From assembly GCA_902470915.1 (NCBI GenBank), contig CABRIB010000039.1:1-17351 (forward strand): DNA of 17,351 nt. The letters are read 5' to 3'. Source of the DNA: an uncultured Collinsella sp. Lineage in GTDB: Bacteria > Actinomycetota > Coriobacteriia > Coriobacteriales > Coriobacteriaceae. The notes below the pieces were generated by a model, which made no database searches, was not told where the DNA came from, and saw only the letters and a list, made by a program, of their open reading frames with translations. Below are positions 1 through 6,668 of the stretch, piece after piece (the stretch's first letter is position 1; each line of letters opens with the position of its first letter). A program made the position numbers and the translations under genes.

Positions 1-47
1 GAGATAGGAGTCCGTCTCGTGGGCTCGGAGATGTGTATAAGAGACAG
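1..47. other. Illumina Nextera adapter and index remnant (i7 side)
   Basis: The contig begins with the i7-side Nextera adapter. GTCTCGTGGGCTCGG is followed by the 19-base mosaic end AGATGTGTATAAGAGACAG, which ends at base 47. Before it, GAGAT plus the eight bases AGGAGTCC fits the end of the P7 primer and an i7 index. From memory that index is N705. This is library DNA, not genome. The short peptides it encodes (MCIRDS, MYKRQ on plus; SYTHL-type on minus) should not be annotated. Biological sequence starts at 48. Confidence 0.97.
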
Positions 48-1845
48 CGCCCCCCTGCTGGCCCTCGAGCTCCTCGCGGCGCAGCTGCGACTGGCAAATC
101 TCGCGATAGAGCTGGCAGGTCGCGTACAGCTCGTCATGCGTGCCCAGGCCCGCAACCGAGCCGTGGTCGAGTACGCAGATCATGTCGGCATCGCGAACGG
201 TCGAGACACGTTGGCTCACGATGACGGTCGTGAGCGGCAGCCCGCCCTCAGCGGCACCGCGCACACTGCGCTCGCGGATGGCATGGCGAAGCGCCGCATC
301 AGTCTTAAAGTCAAGTGCCGAGGCGGAGTCATCCATGATCAGGACCTGTGGCGAGCCCACTAGGGCGCGCGCGATGGTCAGACGCTGGCGCTGGCCACCG
401 CTAAAGTTCTTGCCGCCCGCCTCGACCGGGGCGTCGAGCCCCTGCGGCTTGTTGCGCACGAACTCGCTCGCCTGCGCCATATCGAGCGCTGCCCAGAGCT
501 CCTCGTCGGTCGCCGACTCGTCACGCCAGGTCAGGTTGCTGCGGATGGTGCCGCTCACCAGCGACGCTCGCTGCGGAACGGTCGCGACCACGTGGCGCAG
601 CTGGTCGAGCGGCCAAGTGCGCACGTCGGTACCCATCACGCTCACGCTGCCGGTGCCCGCATCGTACAGGCGCGGGATGAGCGAGACGAGCGTGGACTTG
701 CCGCTGCCCGTGCCGCCGATGATGCCGAGCGTTTTGCCCAGCGGCAGCTCCAGCGTCACATCGCTCACGGCATTTGCCGCGCCCACGCCAAACGAAAAGC
801 TCGCATGGTCAAAGCTCAACGCAGGGACCGGAACAGCGCCACCCGCCAGTTCGCTCGGCTCGGGCAGGGCGACCGGCTCGTTGCCCTCGTCGGTGATACT
901 CGGCACGCAATTGAGCACCTCGTTGATACGCGACGCGCTGGCGCTCGCCTTGGTAAAGACCACGACCAGGTTGGCGACGTACACGATGGAGGTGAGGGTC
1001 TGGGTCATGTAGTTCACAAACGCCATGACCTGGCCCTGTGTGAGCTCGCCCACGTTGACCTGAATGCCACCCACCCACAGGATGGCGCACACGCCCAGGT
1101 TCATCACAAGAAACGTAACGGGATTAAGAATCGACGAGAGCTTGCCCACCGCGATGGCGACATGCGCCTGATCGTCAGCCGCTTGGGCAAAACGCTCACG
1201 CTCGTGATCTTCGCGCACAAACGCACGGACCACGCGGGCGCCCGAAAGCCCCTCGCGACAGATAAGTGCGATGCGGTCGAGCTTTGCCTGCAGCTGCTTG
1301 TAGTACGGGATGCAGCGCGCCATGACAAACCAAAACACCAGGCCGATCGCGGGCGTGCAAATCAAAAAGATAATGCCGAGCTTAAGGTCGATGGCAAGGG
1401 CCGCAACCATGGAGCCCACCGCCAGGAAAGGCCAGCGGATGAGCATGCGCACGCCCAGCGCCACGGCGAGCTGCACCTGATTGACGTCGTTGGTGATGCG
1501 CGTGATGAGCGACGGCGTGCCAAAACGGTCGAGCTCGGCATAGCTCAGTTTGTTGATGTGTTCGTAGAGCGCGCCGCGAATATCGGTGCCCATGCCCTGC
1601 GAGGTCAGCGCCGCCATCTTTTGGCAGACGAGCGTAAACGAGATGCCGATCACAGCCATGGCGCCAAGCAGCATGCCGTAGTGGACGACGGCGTTGACGT
1701 CGTGCGCGCCGATGCCCTTGTCGATCATCTGCGCAATCACGAGCGGCGTAAGCAGGTCAAAGATCACTTCGATCAACTTGCACGCAGGGCCGATCACCAT
1801 ATACCGGCGAAACTTACCACCAAAACGCCTGAGCAACTCAATCAT
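48..1845 (-). CDS. ABC exporter half-transporter, degenerate ATPase site, 3' end cut by contig edge
   Basis: This is a fused membrane plus ATPase subunit of a type I ABC exporter (MDR/lipid A exporter superfamily), which acts in the cytoplasmic membrane. It starts at an ATG (1845) behind AGGGAG and reads about 599 residues without a stop into the adapter, so probably only a short C-terminal piece is missing. The N-terminal half is a six-helix transmembrane domain. The ATPase has Walker A GGTGSGKST (about 377-385) and signature NFSGGQ (480-485). Walker B ends MDD, with Asp506 where the catalytic Glu normally sits, and the H-loop reads SQR (Gln545 for His). Family knowledge: this pattern marks the non-catalytic partner of heterodimeric exporters such as TM287/288 or BmrC/BmrD. 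The canonical partner is expected downstream, outside the contig. It closely resembles the gene at 12733-14469. The substrate cannot be told from sequence. Confidence 0.93.
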
Positions 1846-1997
1846 AAAAAGGCGCTCCCTATCATCATTCACACTCAATTCGAATCATGATAGTACGGTG
1901 AGCTCAAAAGAAGCGTAAACAACTCGTCATTTCTAATGGGATTCGGTTTCCAAAGAAGCGGAGAGGCGCGCACCCAGCCAGTGTCGGGTCGACCACT

Positions 1998-2038
1998 TGG
2001 TATACTTGCATTAGTGCTACCAAGTTAGTCGCCGACCC
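1998..2038 (+). promoter_or_regulatory. Extended -10 promoter inside a dyad, upstream of the LANTG surface protein
   Basis: TGGTATACT (1998-2006) is an extended -10 element. It lies inside an inverted repeat, ACTTGGTA (1995-2002) with TACCAAGT (2018-2025), 15 bases apart. A weaker outer pair, GGGTCG (1986-1991) and CGACCC (2033-2038), flanks it. No convincing -35 is visible. Transcription would start near 2013, giving a leader of about 45 bases. A dyad that covers the -10 and start site is a plausible repressor operator, which is inference. Confidence 0.5.
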
Positions 2039-2056
2039 TTGAAATGAGGTGCCGAG

Positions 2057-3046
2057 ATGAACGACATTCTCGCAAGAAGAGCAAGACGAGCAACTGCGGG
2101 CATCGCCCTTTCCGCGGCACTTGTCGCGGGAATCGCCCCCGCAACGGCGATCGCGGCAGAAACCAGCTCCCCCACCGCTGCAGTTGCCTTGCAGACGGAA
2201 GATGCGGCCGCCGCAAAAGAAAAAGCGTATGCAGCCATGCAGGAAGCGCTCAAAAACCTCGAGGCCGCAAAAGACGCCGCAAGTCCCGAGAAACTTGCGG
2301 AAATCGATGATGACATTGCCGCTTCTCAAGAGCTCTACGACAAGATGATGGCGGAAGCCGCCAAATCTAGTGAACCCCTTCCCGCCATGCGAGCGAACGT
2401 CGCTGCAGCCCAAGCCGATTACGACAAGGCCAGCAACCGGGTAAGCGAGCTTAAAGCAAAAGTAGAAAAGGCGCTCGCCGACAGGGATTACGAAACTGTT
2501 TTGCAGTTGCGTATGGAGGTCAAAATGGCGGATTCGGAAAGAGAATCTTGTGGATATAAGCTTGACCACCACCGACGTACGCTCGAAAGTCAGGAAGAGC
2601 AGGTTAAGATTTTCGAAGATGGAGCGGAGAAAGCAAAGGCCAACATCGACGCATGCACAGCCAAGCGAAATGCGCTCCTCAGCGATTTGAATAAGGCGCA
2701 AGCGGCCTATGACGACGCCTGCAAGGCATACGAAGAGGCAAAAGCCGCGGCAGACAAGGCCACCTCGCCCGAGGTAACGCAACCGACCGAGACAACGCCT
2801 CCCTCCGGCTCGACGCAACCGGCCGAGACGACACAGCCCGCCAGCTCACCCTCGACCGGCAAAGACACCCTACCAAGCTCCACCAAGCAGGCGAACTCGA
2901 GCAGCGGCAAGCAAGCAGATACGACCGCCGGCAAGCTCGCGAACACGGGCGATGCAGCGCCGAGCGCAATAGCACTCGCAGGAATCGCCGCCATGGGACT
3001 CGGAATAACCGCCACAGCCACACGCCGCATCAAGAACTCAAAATAG
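2057..3046 (+). CDS. Secreted coiled-coil surface protein with C-terminal LANTG sorting signal
   Basis: A 329-residue protein starts at an ATG preceded by GAGG seven bases upstream. Residues 1-34 form a signal peptide: basic MNDILARRARR, a hydrophobic core, and a likely cut after AIAA. Residues about 48-235 are rich in Ala, Lys, Glu and Asp with heptad-like spacing, which suggests a long coiled coil. Residues about 240-290 are a Pro/Thr/Ser linker, probably spanning the cell wall. The C-terminus has LANTG (294-298), a hydrophobic stretch and a basic tail RRIKNSK, the layout of a sortase substrate. LAxTG rather than LPxTG is the motif preferred by class E sortases of high-GC Gram-positives (established for Streptomyces). 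No sortase gene lies in the window. The specific role is unknown; adhesion or a wall-spanning spacer is a guess. It is monocistronic, with its own promoter and a strong terminator. Confidence 0.85.
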   Translation: MNDILARRARRATAGIALSAALVAGIAPATAIAAETSSPTAAVALQTEDAAAAKEKAYAAMQEALKNLEAAKDAASPEKLAEIDDDIAASQELYDKMMAEAAKSSEPLPAMRANVAAAQADYDKASNRVSELKAKVEKALADRDYETVLQLRMEVKMADSERESCGYKLDHHRRTLESQEEQVKIFEDGAEKAKANIDACTAKRNALLSDLNKAQAAYDDACKAYEEAKAAADKATSPEVTQPTETTPPSGSTQPAETTQPASSPSTGKDTLPSSTKQANSSSGKQADTTAGKLANTGDAAPSAIALAGIAAMGLGITATATRRIKNSK

Positions 3047-3091
3047 CCGACAGAGCATTCTGCCTTCACCAATTCACAAGCCCAGAGACAA

Positions 3092-3135
3092 AAAGAGGCC
3101 CGTTTCCCCACCTAAGGAAACGGGCCTCTTTAACT
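3092..3135 (+). terminator. Rho-independent terminator after the LANTG protein
   Basis: A perfect 16-bp stem pairs AAAGAGGCCCGTTTCC (3092-3107) with GGAAACGGGCCTCTTT (3116-3131) around an 8-base loop. It starts 45 bases after the stop codon. The A-rich left and T-rich right edges would let it work in both directions. Confidence 0.9.
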
Positions 3136-3276
3136 GCAAAAATTCAAGCAACAGCACCGCCGCTTCTTGAACCACGTAGCCATCAATGCCCAGACAACGC
3201 CAGCAAGCCGCATTCCGCAAGGGATAGATTAAATTAGATAAACGCGCCCTTACGGGTGATTTTTGGACGACGGGGG

Positions 3277-3365
3277 CCGGCCGGCGGCGAGGTGTTTAGT
3301 AGTCGAGCGATCCCGCAGGCGAAGCCGAGGACCAGCGAGACACCAAATACCTCGCCGCCGGCCGG
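3277..3365. repeat. Large GC-rich inverted repeat beside the SRP RNA gene
   Basis: Bases 3277-3293 pair perfectly with 3349-3365 (17 bp, built on GGCCGGCGGCGAGGT). The stem continues through one G-T wobble and three more pairs to 3297/3345. The loop contains GGCGAAGCC, a compact stable mini-hairpin. The stretch between the terminator at 3135 and this repeat holds nothing recognisable. The hairpin lies 28 bases beyond the 3' end of the minus-strand SRP RNA, but no T-run follows it on that strand, so it is not a standard terminator. It could be a processing or stability hairpin, or a dispersed palindromic element. Confidence 0.75.
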
Positions 3366-3392
3366 GCCGTGTCGCGGCACCAAAAAGCGCCC

Positions 3393-3497
3393 GTGCGCTC
3401 GATGGATTCGGATGCCCGACAGAGGCTCCTTATGGCTGCTTCCTTCCGGACCTGACCAGATTCGGAACATGTCGTCATCCGAACCCATCGAACGCGC
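3393..3497 (-). ncRNA. ffs: Signal recognition particle RNA (4.5S type)
   Basis: The minus strand carries the conserved apical domain of bacterial SRP RNA: GGTCAGGTCCGGAAGG followed by AAGCAGCC (3435-3458 region). The flanks pair into one long hairpin: CGTTCGATGG and TTCGGATG on the 5' side with CATCCGAA and CCATCGAGCG on the 3' side. The length of about 105 bases fits the short bacterial form without an Alu domain. It binds Ffh and directs ribosomes making membrane and secreted proteins to FtsY and SecYEG. Exact ends are set from the pairing and may be off by a few bases. A good sigma-70 type promoter sits directly upstream. Confidence 0.95.
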
Positions 3498-3511
3498 TAG
3501 GCGCTCGGTAT

Positions 3512-3540
3512 ATCTTACCTGCTCCCGCCCGCCAGAGCAA
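3512..3540 (-). promoter_or_regulatory. Promoter of the SRP RNA gene
   Basis: On the minus strand, -35 TTGCTC (3535-3540) and -10 TAAGAT (3512-3517) are separated by exactly 17 bases. The predicted start falls near 3502-3505, a few bases before the first paired base of the RNA, as expected for a stable RNA gene. Confidence 0.7.
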
Positions 3541-3548
3541 GGTAGCTA

Positions 3549-3633
3549 ATTTGGGACGGAGCTTTTTTGACTACTTTTGCAGCCCGATTGCCAGAGCAGC
3601 CAATGAGTAGTCAAAATAGTCCCATCCCAAAAT
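3549..3633. repeat. 85-bp palindromic (MITE-like) element
   Basis: The left arm (3549-3575, ATTTGGGACGG... to ...TTTTGACTACT) and the reverse complement of the right arm (3606-3633, ATTTTGGGATGG... to ...TTTTGACTACT) match at 22 of 27 positions. The innermost 11 bp (3565-3575 with 3606-3616) are perfect. The 30-base centre shows no coding sequence. A half copy of the arm (ATTTGGGACGG, GC, T-run) recurs on the minus strand at 16332-16350, which suggests a dispersed family. No transposase is nearby. Confidence 0.65.
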
Positions 3634-3664
3634 GACCGGCTTGGTGCCGCACCACAGAAAGGAC

Positions 3665-3796
3665 CTATCTACTACGTTTAGGCCGCAAGGGTCAACCATA
3701 GCCGGCTTTTTCGAAAATCGGCAAGCTTTCTACCTGCGGTTTTGTTTTTGCAAATTCCGGGATGGTCGAGGGTGGCCGGTTTAACGTAGTAGATGG
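3665..3796. repeat. 12-bp inverted repeat bounding a 130-bp non-coding segment
   Basis: ATCTACTACGTT (3667-3678) is the exact reverse complement of AACGTAGTAGAT (3783-3794). One wobble and one further pair extend it outward to 3665/3796. The enclosed AT-richer segment has T-runs and no supported gene. It could be a remnant of a short mobile element or a structured RNA. Confidence 0.5.
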
Positions 3797-3858
3797 CCGC
3801 ATTTCGTGGCAAACGGTCCGACCAAAGACCCAAGGCAGCCAACCTCGAATGGCCATTC

Positions 3859-3936
3859 TCGAAGTTGCGGTGGAATACGGACTGAATTGGCCCCTTAAAG
3901 GCAAAAACGCTCCGTATTTCACCGCGACTTATCGAG
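3859..3936. repeat. Long stem-loop just downstream of the tadA-glycerate kinase gene
   Basis: GCGGTGGAATACGGA (3867-3881) pairs with TCCGTATTTCACCGC (3911-3925) over 15 positions with one G-T wobble. After a mismatch and a 2-base bulge the stem continues through AGT/ACT and CTCGA/TCGAG out to 3859 and 3936. The 29-base loop contains CCTTAAAGG. It begins 11 bases after the minus-strand stop codon. No T-run follows, so it fits a 3'-end stability structure or a repeat element better than a simple terminator. Confidence 0.65.
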
Positions 3937-3946
3937 GGGATGGGTT

Positions 3947-5728
3947 TTAGATACGGCCAAGGTCGTAGGATCGAGCGGCCGCTTCGCCGGCGCAGATGAG
4001 GTTGGTTGTGGCTTCTTGCGGATCGAGTGCCTGTTCCAGGCCCATGGGTTTGCGGCAAATCGGCAGTACAAGGTCGATGCCTTGCCCATACACCGCATCC
4101 AGGTTATCAGCGCGACCGCCCACGACAGCAATCACCGGTTTGCCACACCGCTTGGCACGACGGGCCACACCCACCGGCGCCTTACCGGCAGCGGACTGCT
4201 CATCCATATTGCCCTCGCCCGTTATGACCAGGTCGACATCGCGCACGCGCTCGTCAAACCCCACGAGATCGAGCACCGTCCCCACACCCGAGCGCAGCTT
4301 CGCACCGAGCGCCAGCAGCGCCGCGCCCAAGCCACCGGCAGCGCCCGCGCCGGGCACGCCGAGCACCGAGCCAAATGTCCGTGCGCCCTCGGGCGTGCGC
4401 AACAAACCCTGGGCTCGAGCTCCGGCAATCGCCGTATCGAGCAGGCGGCCGTAGCCGACCATCCAGCTGTCGCACCTGCTCAGCGCCTCGGCAGCATCCG
4501 TCGGCAGGCCCTTCTGTCCGCCGAACACCGCAAGCGCGCCGCGACGCCCTACGAGCGGATTCTCGACATCCGAAAGCACAACGATACGAGCGCCATCCAA
4601 AGCCTGCAGCGCTGACGTCAAATCGATACTCGCCACGTGTTCAAGGCCCGCAAGACCGGGGGCGACATCGCAGCCCTGATCATCGACCACGCGCGCGCCC
4701 AGCGCCTGCAGCATACCGGCGCCACCATCGTTGGTGGCGCTGCCGCCCAAGCCAATATAGATAGTCTTTGCCCCGGCACGAACCGCACGGAGCATCAGCT
4801 CGCCCACGCCATAGGTTGTGGCCGCCAACGCCGTCGACTCCGTGCAAGGCGAATACCCAATTCCGGCCGCCTCGGCCATCTCGATGACCGCGGACTTGCG
4901 CTCGACATCAACCAGCATCCGGGCAGACACGCGGTCGCCCAAGGGACCTGCCACCTCGCAGGTCACAATCTCACCGCCGCACGCGGCAACGGCATCGAGC
5001 GTTCCCTCGCCACCATCTGCCAGCGGCAATGCGCGCACCTCGGCATCGGGCCAAACGCGGCGCACGCCTTCGGCTACCGCCGCCTCCGCCTGCGCGCTCG
5101 AAACGCTGCCCTTAAAGGAGTCGATCGCCAACAGCACACGGCGGGGTCGGCGGCACGCAGGACCAAAGTCAACCGCCGTGCCAGCATCCTCACCGGCACC
5201 TGCAAGCGCTGCGGCGTGAGCGGCGTGTGCTTCAAGATCGGCCCCACAACCGCAATCAGCGCCGCCCGCTCCGCGCAGACCGCCAAAATAGCTACTCAGC
5301 AGCTCGCGGCATTCATCCGCCAGGACCCCAGCCGTCACGTTAAACCGATGATTCAGGCGCGAATCGGCATTCAGGTCATACAGCGAACCCAACGCGCCCG
5401 CCTTGGCATCACTCGCGCCATACACGCAGCGTCCCACGCGCGCGTTGACCATAAGACCCGCGCACATGCAGCAGGGTTCCAACGTCACATAGACCGTACA
5501 GTCGGAAAGGCGCCAGCGGCCAAGCGCCTGGGCAGCGGCGCACACGGCCGCAAACTCGGCATGAGCCGAAGGATCCTGGTCGAGCTCGCGCCGATTGTGC
5601 GCCCGCGCGACGATCTCGCCGTCGCGCACCACCACAGCGCCAATGGGCACTTCGCCCACTGCCGCGGCGGCGCGCGCCACCGCCAGCGCCTCGCGCATGA
5701 ACTTCTCGTCGATTTCGGTGATCGTCAT
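3947..5728 (-). CDS. Fusion of tRNA adenosine deaminase (TadA) with glycerate kinase
   Basis: A 593-residue, two-domain protein. Residues 1-153 are a TadA-type deaminase, which converts wobble adenosine 34 of tRNA-Arg(ACG) to inosine. The zinc and catalytic set is present: HAE (His56, Glu58) and PCCMC (Cys86, Cys89). Residues 154-195 are an Ala/Gly-rich linker. Residues 197-593 are a complete glycerate kinase of the GlxK/GarK family, which phosphorylates D-glycerate to 2-phosphoglycerate. Its motifs are DSFKG (203-207), GGSATNDGGAGM (328-339) and GEGNMDEQSAAGKAP (504-518). The chosen ATG follows AGGGAAGG; a longer start at 5779 would run back into the tRNA promoter and is rejected. Both domains look intact. 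No internal start with a clear ribosome site was noticed at the junction, but one near residue 190 is not excluded. The two activities have no known link, so the benefit of the fusion is unclear. Confidence 0.92.
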   Translation of the reverse strand: MTITEIDEKFMREALAVARAAAAVGEVPIGAVVVRDGEIVARAHNRRELDQDPSAHAEFAAVCAAAQALGRWRLSDCTVYVTLEPCCMCAGLMVNARVGRCVYGASDAKAGALGSLYDLNADSRLNHRFNVTAGVLADECRELLSSYFGGLRGAGGADCGCGADLEAHAAHAAALAGAGEDAGTAVDFGPACRRPRRVLLAIDSFKGSVSSAQAEAAVAEGVRRVWPDAEVRALPLADGGEGTLDAVAACGGEIVTCEVAGPLGDRVSARMLVDVERKSAVIEMAEAAGIGYSPCTESTALAATTYGVGELMLRAVRAGAKTIYIGLGGSATNDGGAGMLQALGARVVDDQGCDVAPGLAGLEHVASIDLTSALQALDGARIVVLSDVENPLVGRRGALAVFGGQKGLPTDAAEALSRCDSWMVGYGRLLDTAIAGARAQGLLRTPEGARTFGSVLGVPGAGAAGGLGAALLALGAKLRSGVGTVLDLVGFDERVRDVDLVITGEGNMDEQSAAGKAPVGVARRAKRCGKPVIAVVGGRADNLDAVYGQGIDLVLPICRKPMGLEQALDPQEATTNLICAGEAAARSYDLGRI

Positions 5729-5763
5729 CGTTCGCCTTCCCTGTTGCAAATTCAAAACGATGC

Positions 5764-5769
5764 TATCAT
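5764..5769 (+). promoter_or_regulatory. -10 element of the tRNA-Ser gene
   Basis: TATCAT lies 10 bases before the first base of the tRNA, matching five of six consensus bases. TTGCAA at 5744-5749 is nearby but only 14 bases away, so the -35 is uncertain. Confidence 0.45.
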
Positions 5770-5779
5770 TACGACTCAC

Positions 5780-5869
5780 GGAGAGATGGCAGAGCGGTTG
5801 AATGCGGCGGTCTTGAAAACCGTTGAGCGCGAGAGCGTTCCGGGGGTTCGAATCCCCCTCTCTCCGCCA
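5780..5869 (+). tRNA. tRNA-Ser (anticodon UGA)
   Basis: The acceptor stem pairs GGAGAGA with TCTCTCC, followed by discriminator G and an encoded CCA (5867-5869). The anticodon stem CGGT/ACCG encloses loop CTTGAAA with anticodon TGA at 5814-5816. A long variable arm (GAGCGCGAGAGCGTTC region) is the class II feature of serine tRNAs, and the T-arm carries GGTTCGAATCC. It decodes UCA and probably other UCN codons. It is divergent from tadA-glycerate kinase. Confidence 0.97.
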
Positions 5870-5872
5870 CTC

Positions 5873-6469
5873 CTAGTGATGCACCGGTGTCATGGTCCGC
5901 TCAAACAGTGCATCGACCACGTCGGCTATCTCAGGTCGACGCTCAAGATCGTGGCCTGATTCCCACCATATCGTGAAAAGTCGAATAATACCGCCGGCGA
6001 CAAACTCAGACGTCGTCTCGAGTGACACGGGGGCCAGGGCATCCTCGGCAAGCACGTTCATCACACGCTCGCGGATGGAGCGGGCAATGCGGTCGCAAAT
6101 AACGTTGGTCAACATGCCCGACATGCTGCTTGCCAAAATGTTATCCATGAGCCGCTCGTGCGCCAGAATCAAATCCATGGCATCGTCCAAAATCGCGTGC
6201 CGAAGCGCGCGCACGTCCTCGGCAGATACCGCGCCGGCCTCATCGGGCTGTTTTTGCGGCAAGCCCGACATGAGCTCATCGATATAAAAGGCAAAGTAAT
6301 CGTTCTTGTCGCGAAAGTGCTTGTAGAACGTCGTGCGGCGAATCATGGCGCGGTCGCACAGCATGGCAACCGTCAGGTCCTCAAAACGATGCTCCTCGAG
6401 AAGCTCGGTAAAGGCATCGAACAGGGCGCGGTAGGTTTTCTTGATGCGAAGGTCCACTGGTATCGCCAT
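5873..6469 (-). CDS. TetR/AcrR-family transcriptional regulator
   Basis: A 198-residue protein starting MAIPVDLRIKKTYRAL. Residues 8-60 form a typical TetR DNA-binding domain: a first helix, then the helix-turn-helix TVAMLCDRAMIRRTTFYKHF (33-52). The rest is helical and resembles the TetR C-terminal type ending in a GGIIRLFTIWWESG-like helix, seen in DhaS-like regulators. The ATG at 6469 was chosen because the TetR domain begins there. GAGG directly abuts it, which is unusually close, and the upstream reading (to 6730) is Met- and Thr-rich and runs through the lemA promoter region. The gene is divergent from lemA across 199 bases. The target and ligand are unknown; lemA or its own gene are candidates. 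Confidence 0.88.
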   Translation of the reverse strand: MAIPVDLRIKKTYRALFDAFTELLEEHRFEDLTVAMLCDRAMIRRTTFYKHFRDKNDYFAFYIDELMSGLPQKQPDEAGAVSAEDVRALRHAILDDAMDLILAHERLMDNILASSMSGMLTNVICDRIARSIRERVMNVLAEDALAPVSLETTSEFVAGGIIRLFTIWWESGHDLERRPEIADVVDALFERTMTPVHH

Positions 6470-6601
6470 CCTCAGGGCAAAGACAACACTCGTCAATCTG
6501 TCGCATATCTTACACCTGTACCTCGCGCGCTTTGCCCCGGTGCCGACCCCGACGAAAACACAACGCTTACCGGAAAGTTCGGCACGACAAAACGTTGCGG
6601 G

Positions 6602-6607
6602 TATACT
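6602..6607 (+). promoter_or_regulatory. -10 element of the lemA promoter
   Basis: TATACT lies 62 bases before the lemA start codon; the sequence 17-18 bases upstream (TTCGGC) is only a poor -35. The same TATACT appears in front of the genes at 2057, 9912 and (minus strand, 9735-9740) 9688, so it looks like the local preference. Confidence 0.4.
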
Positions 6608-6668
6608 AGTAGCGTTATACCAACGGCAGCTGGCGCATGCCGCCGCGGCCATTCGAAACGGAGACATC

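Noticed and set aside
140..1012. Plus-strand frames of 290 and 432 codons over 140-1890
   Set aside because: They are shadows of the minus-strand ABC gene, whose Walker A, signature and Walker B motifs are unmistakable; the plus frames are low-complexity His/Arg/Ala sequence.
1904..2818. 304-codon minus-strand frame across the surface protein gene
   Set aside because: It is antisense to a gene with signal peptide, sorting signal and ribosome site, has Cys/Gly/Phe-rich nonsense composition, and no ribosome site.
3256..3610. Overlapping frames of 84-115 codons at 3234-3610
   Set aside because: They run through the SRP RNA gene and the large palindrome; their apparent symmetry on both strands (NTSPPAGP) just reflects the inverted repeat.
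3565..3616. MarR operator-like TTTTGACTAC near 3565 compared with the marR promoter repeats
   Set aside because: Only TTTTGACTA is shared; it lies in the arms of a palindromic element far from any regulated gene, so chance similarity is more likely.
3762..3950. 62-codon plus-strand frame and 76/126-codon minus-strand frames at 3678-4058
   Set aside because: They cross the inverted repeats, lack ribosome sites, and one overlaps the end of the glycerate kinase gene out of frame. A decayed gene is not excluded.
5729..5779. Longer start for the tadA fusion (17 more codons)
   Set aside because: It would start inside the tRNA promoter; the ATG at 5728 has a ribosome site and matches the usual TadA N-terminus.
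4637..5959. 440-codon plus-strand frame over tadA-glycerate kinase and the tRNA
   Set aside because: It reads straight through tRNA-Ser and is the reverse of a gene with catalytic motifs.
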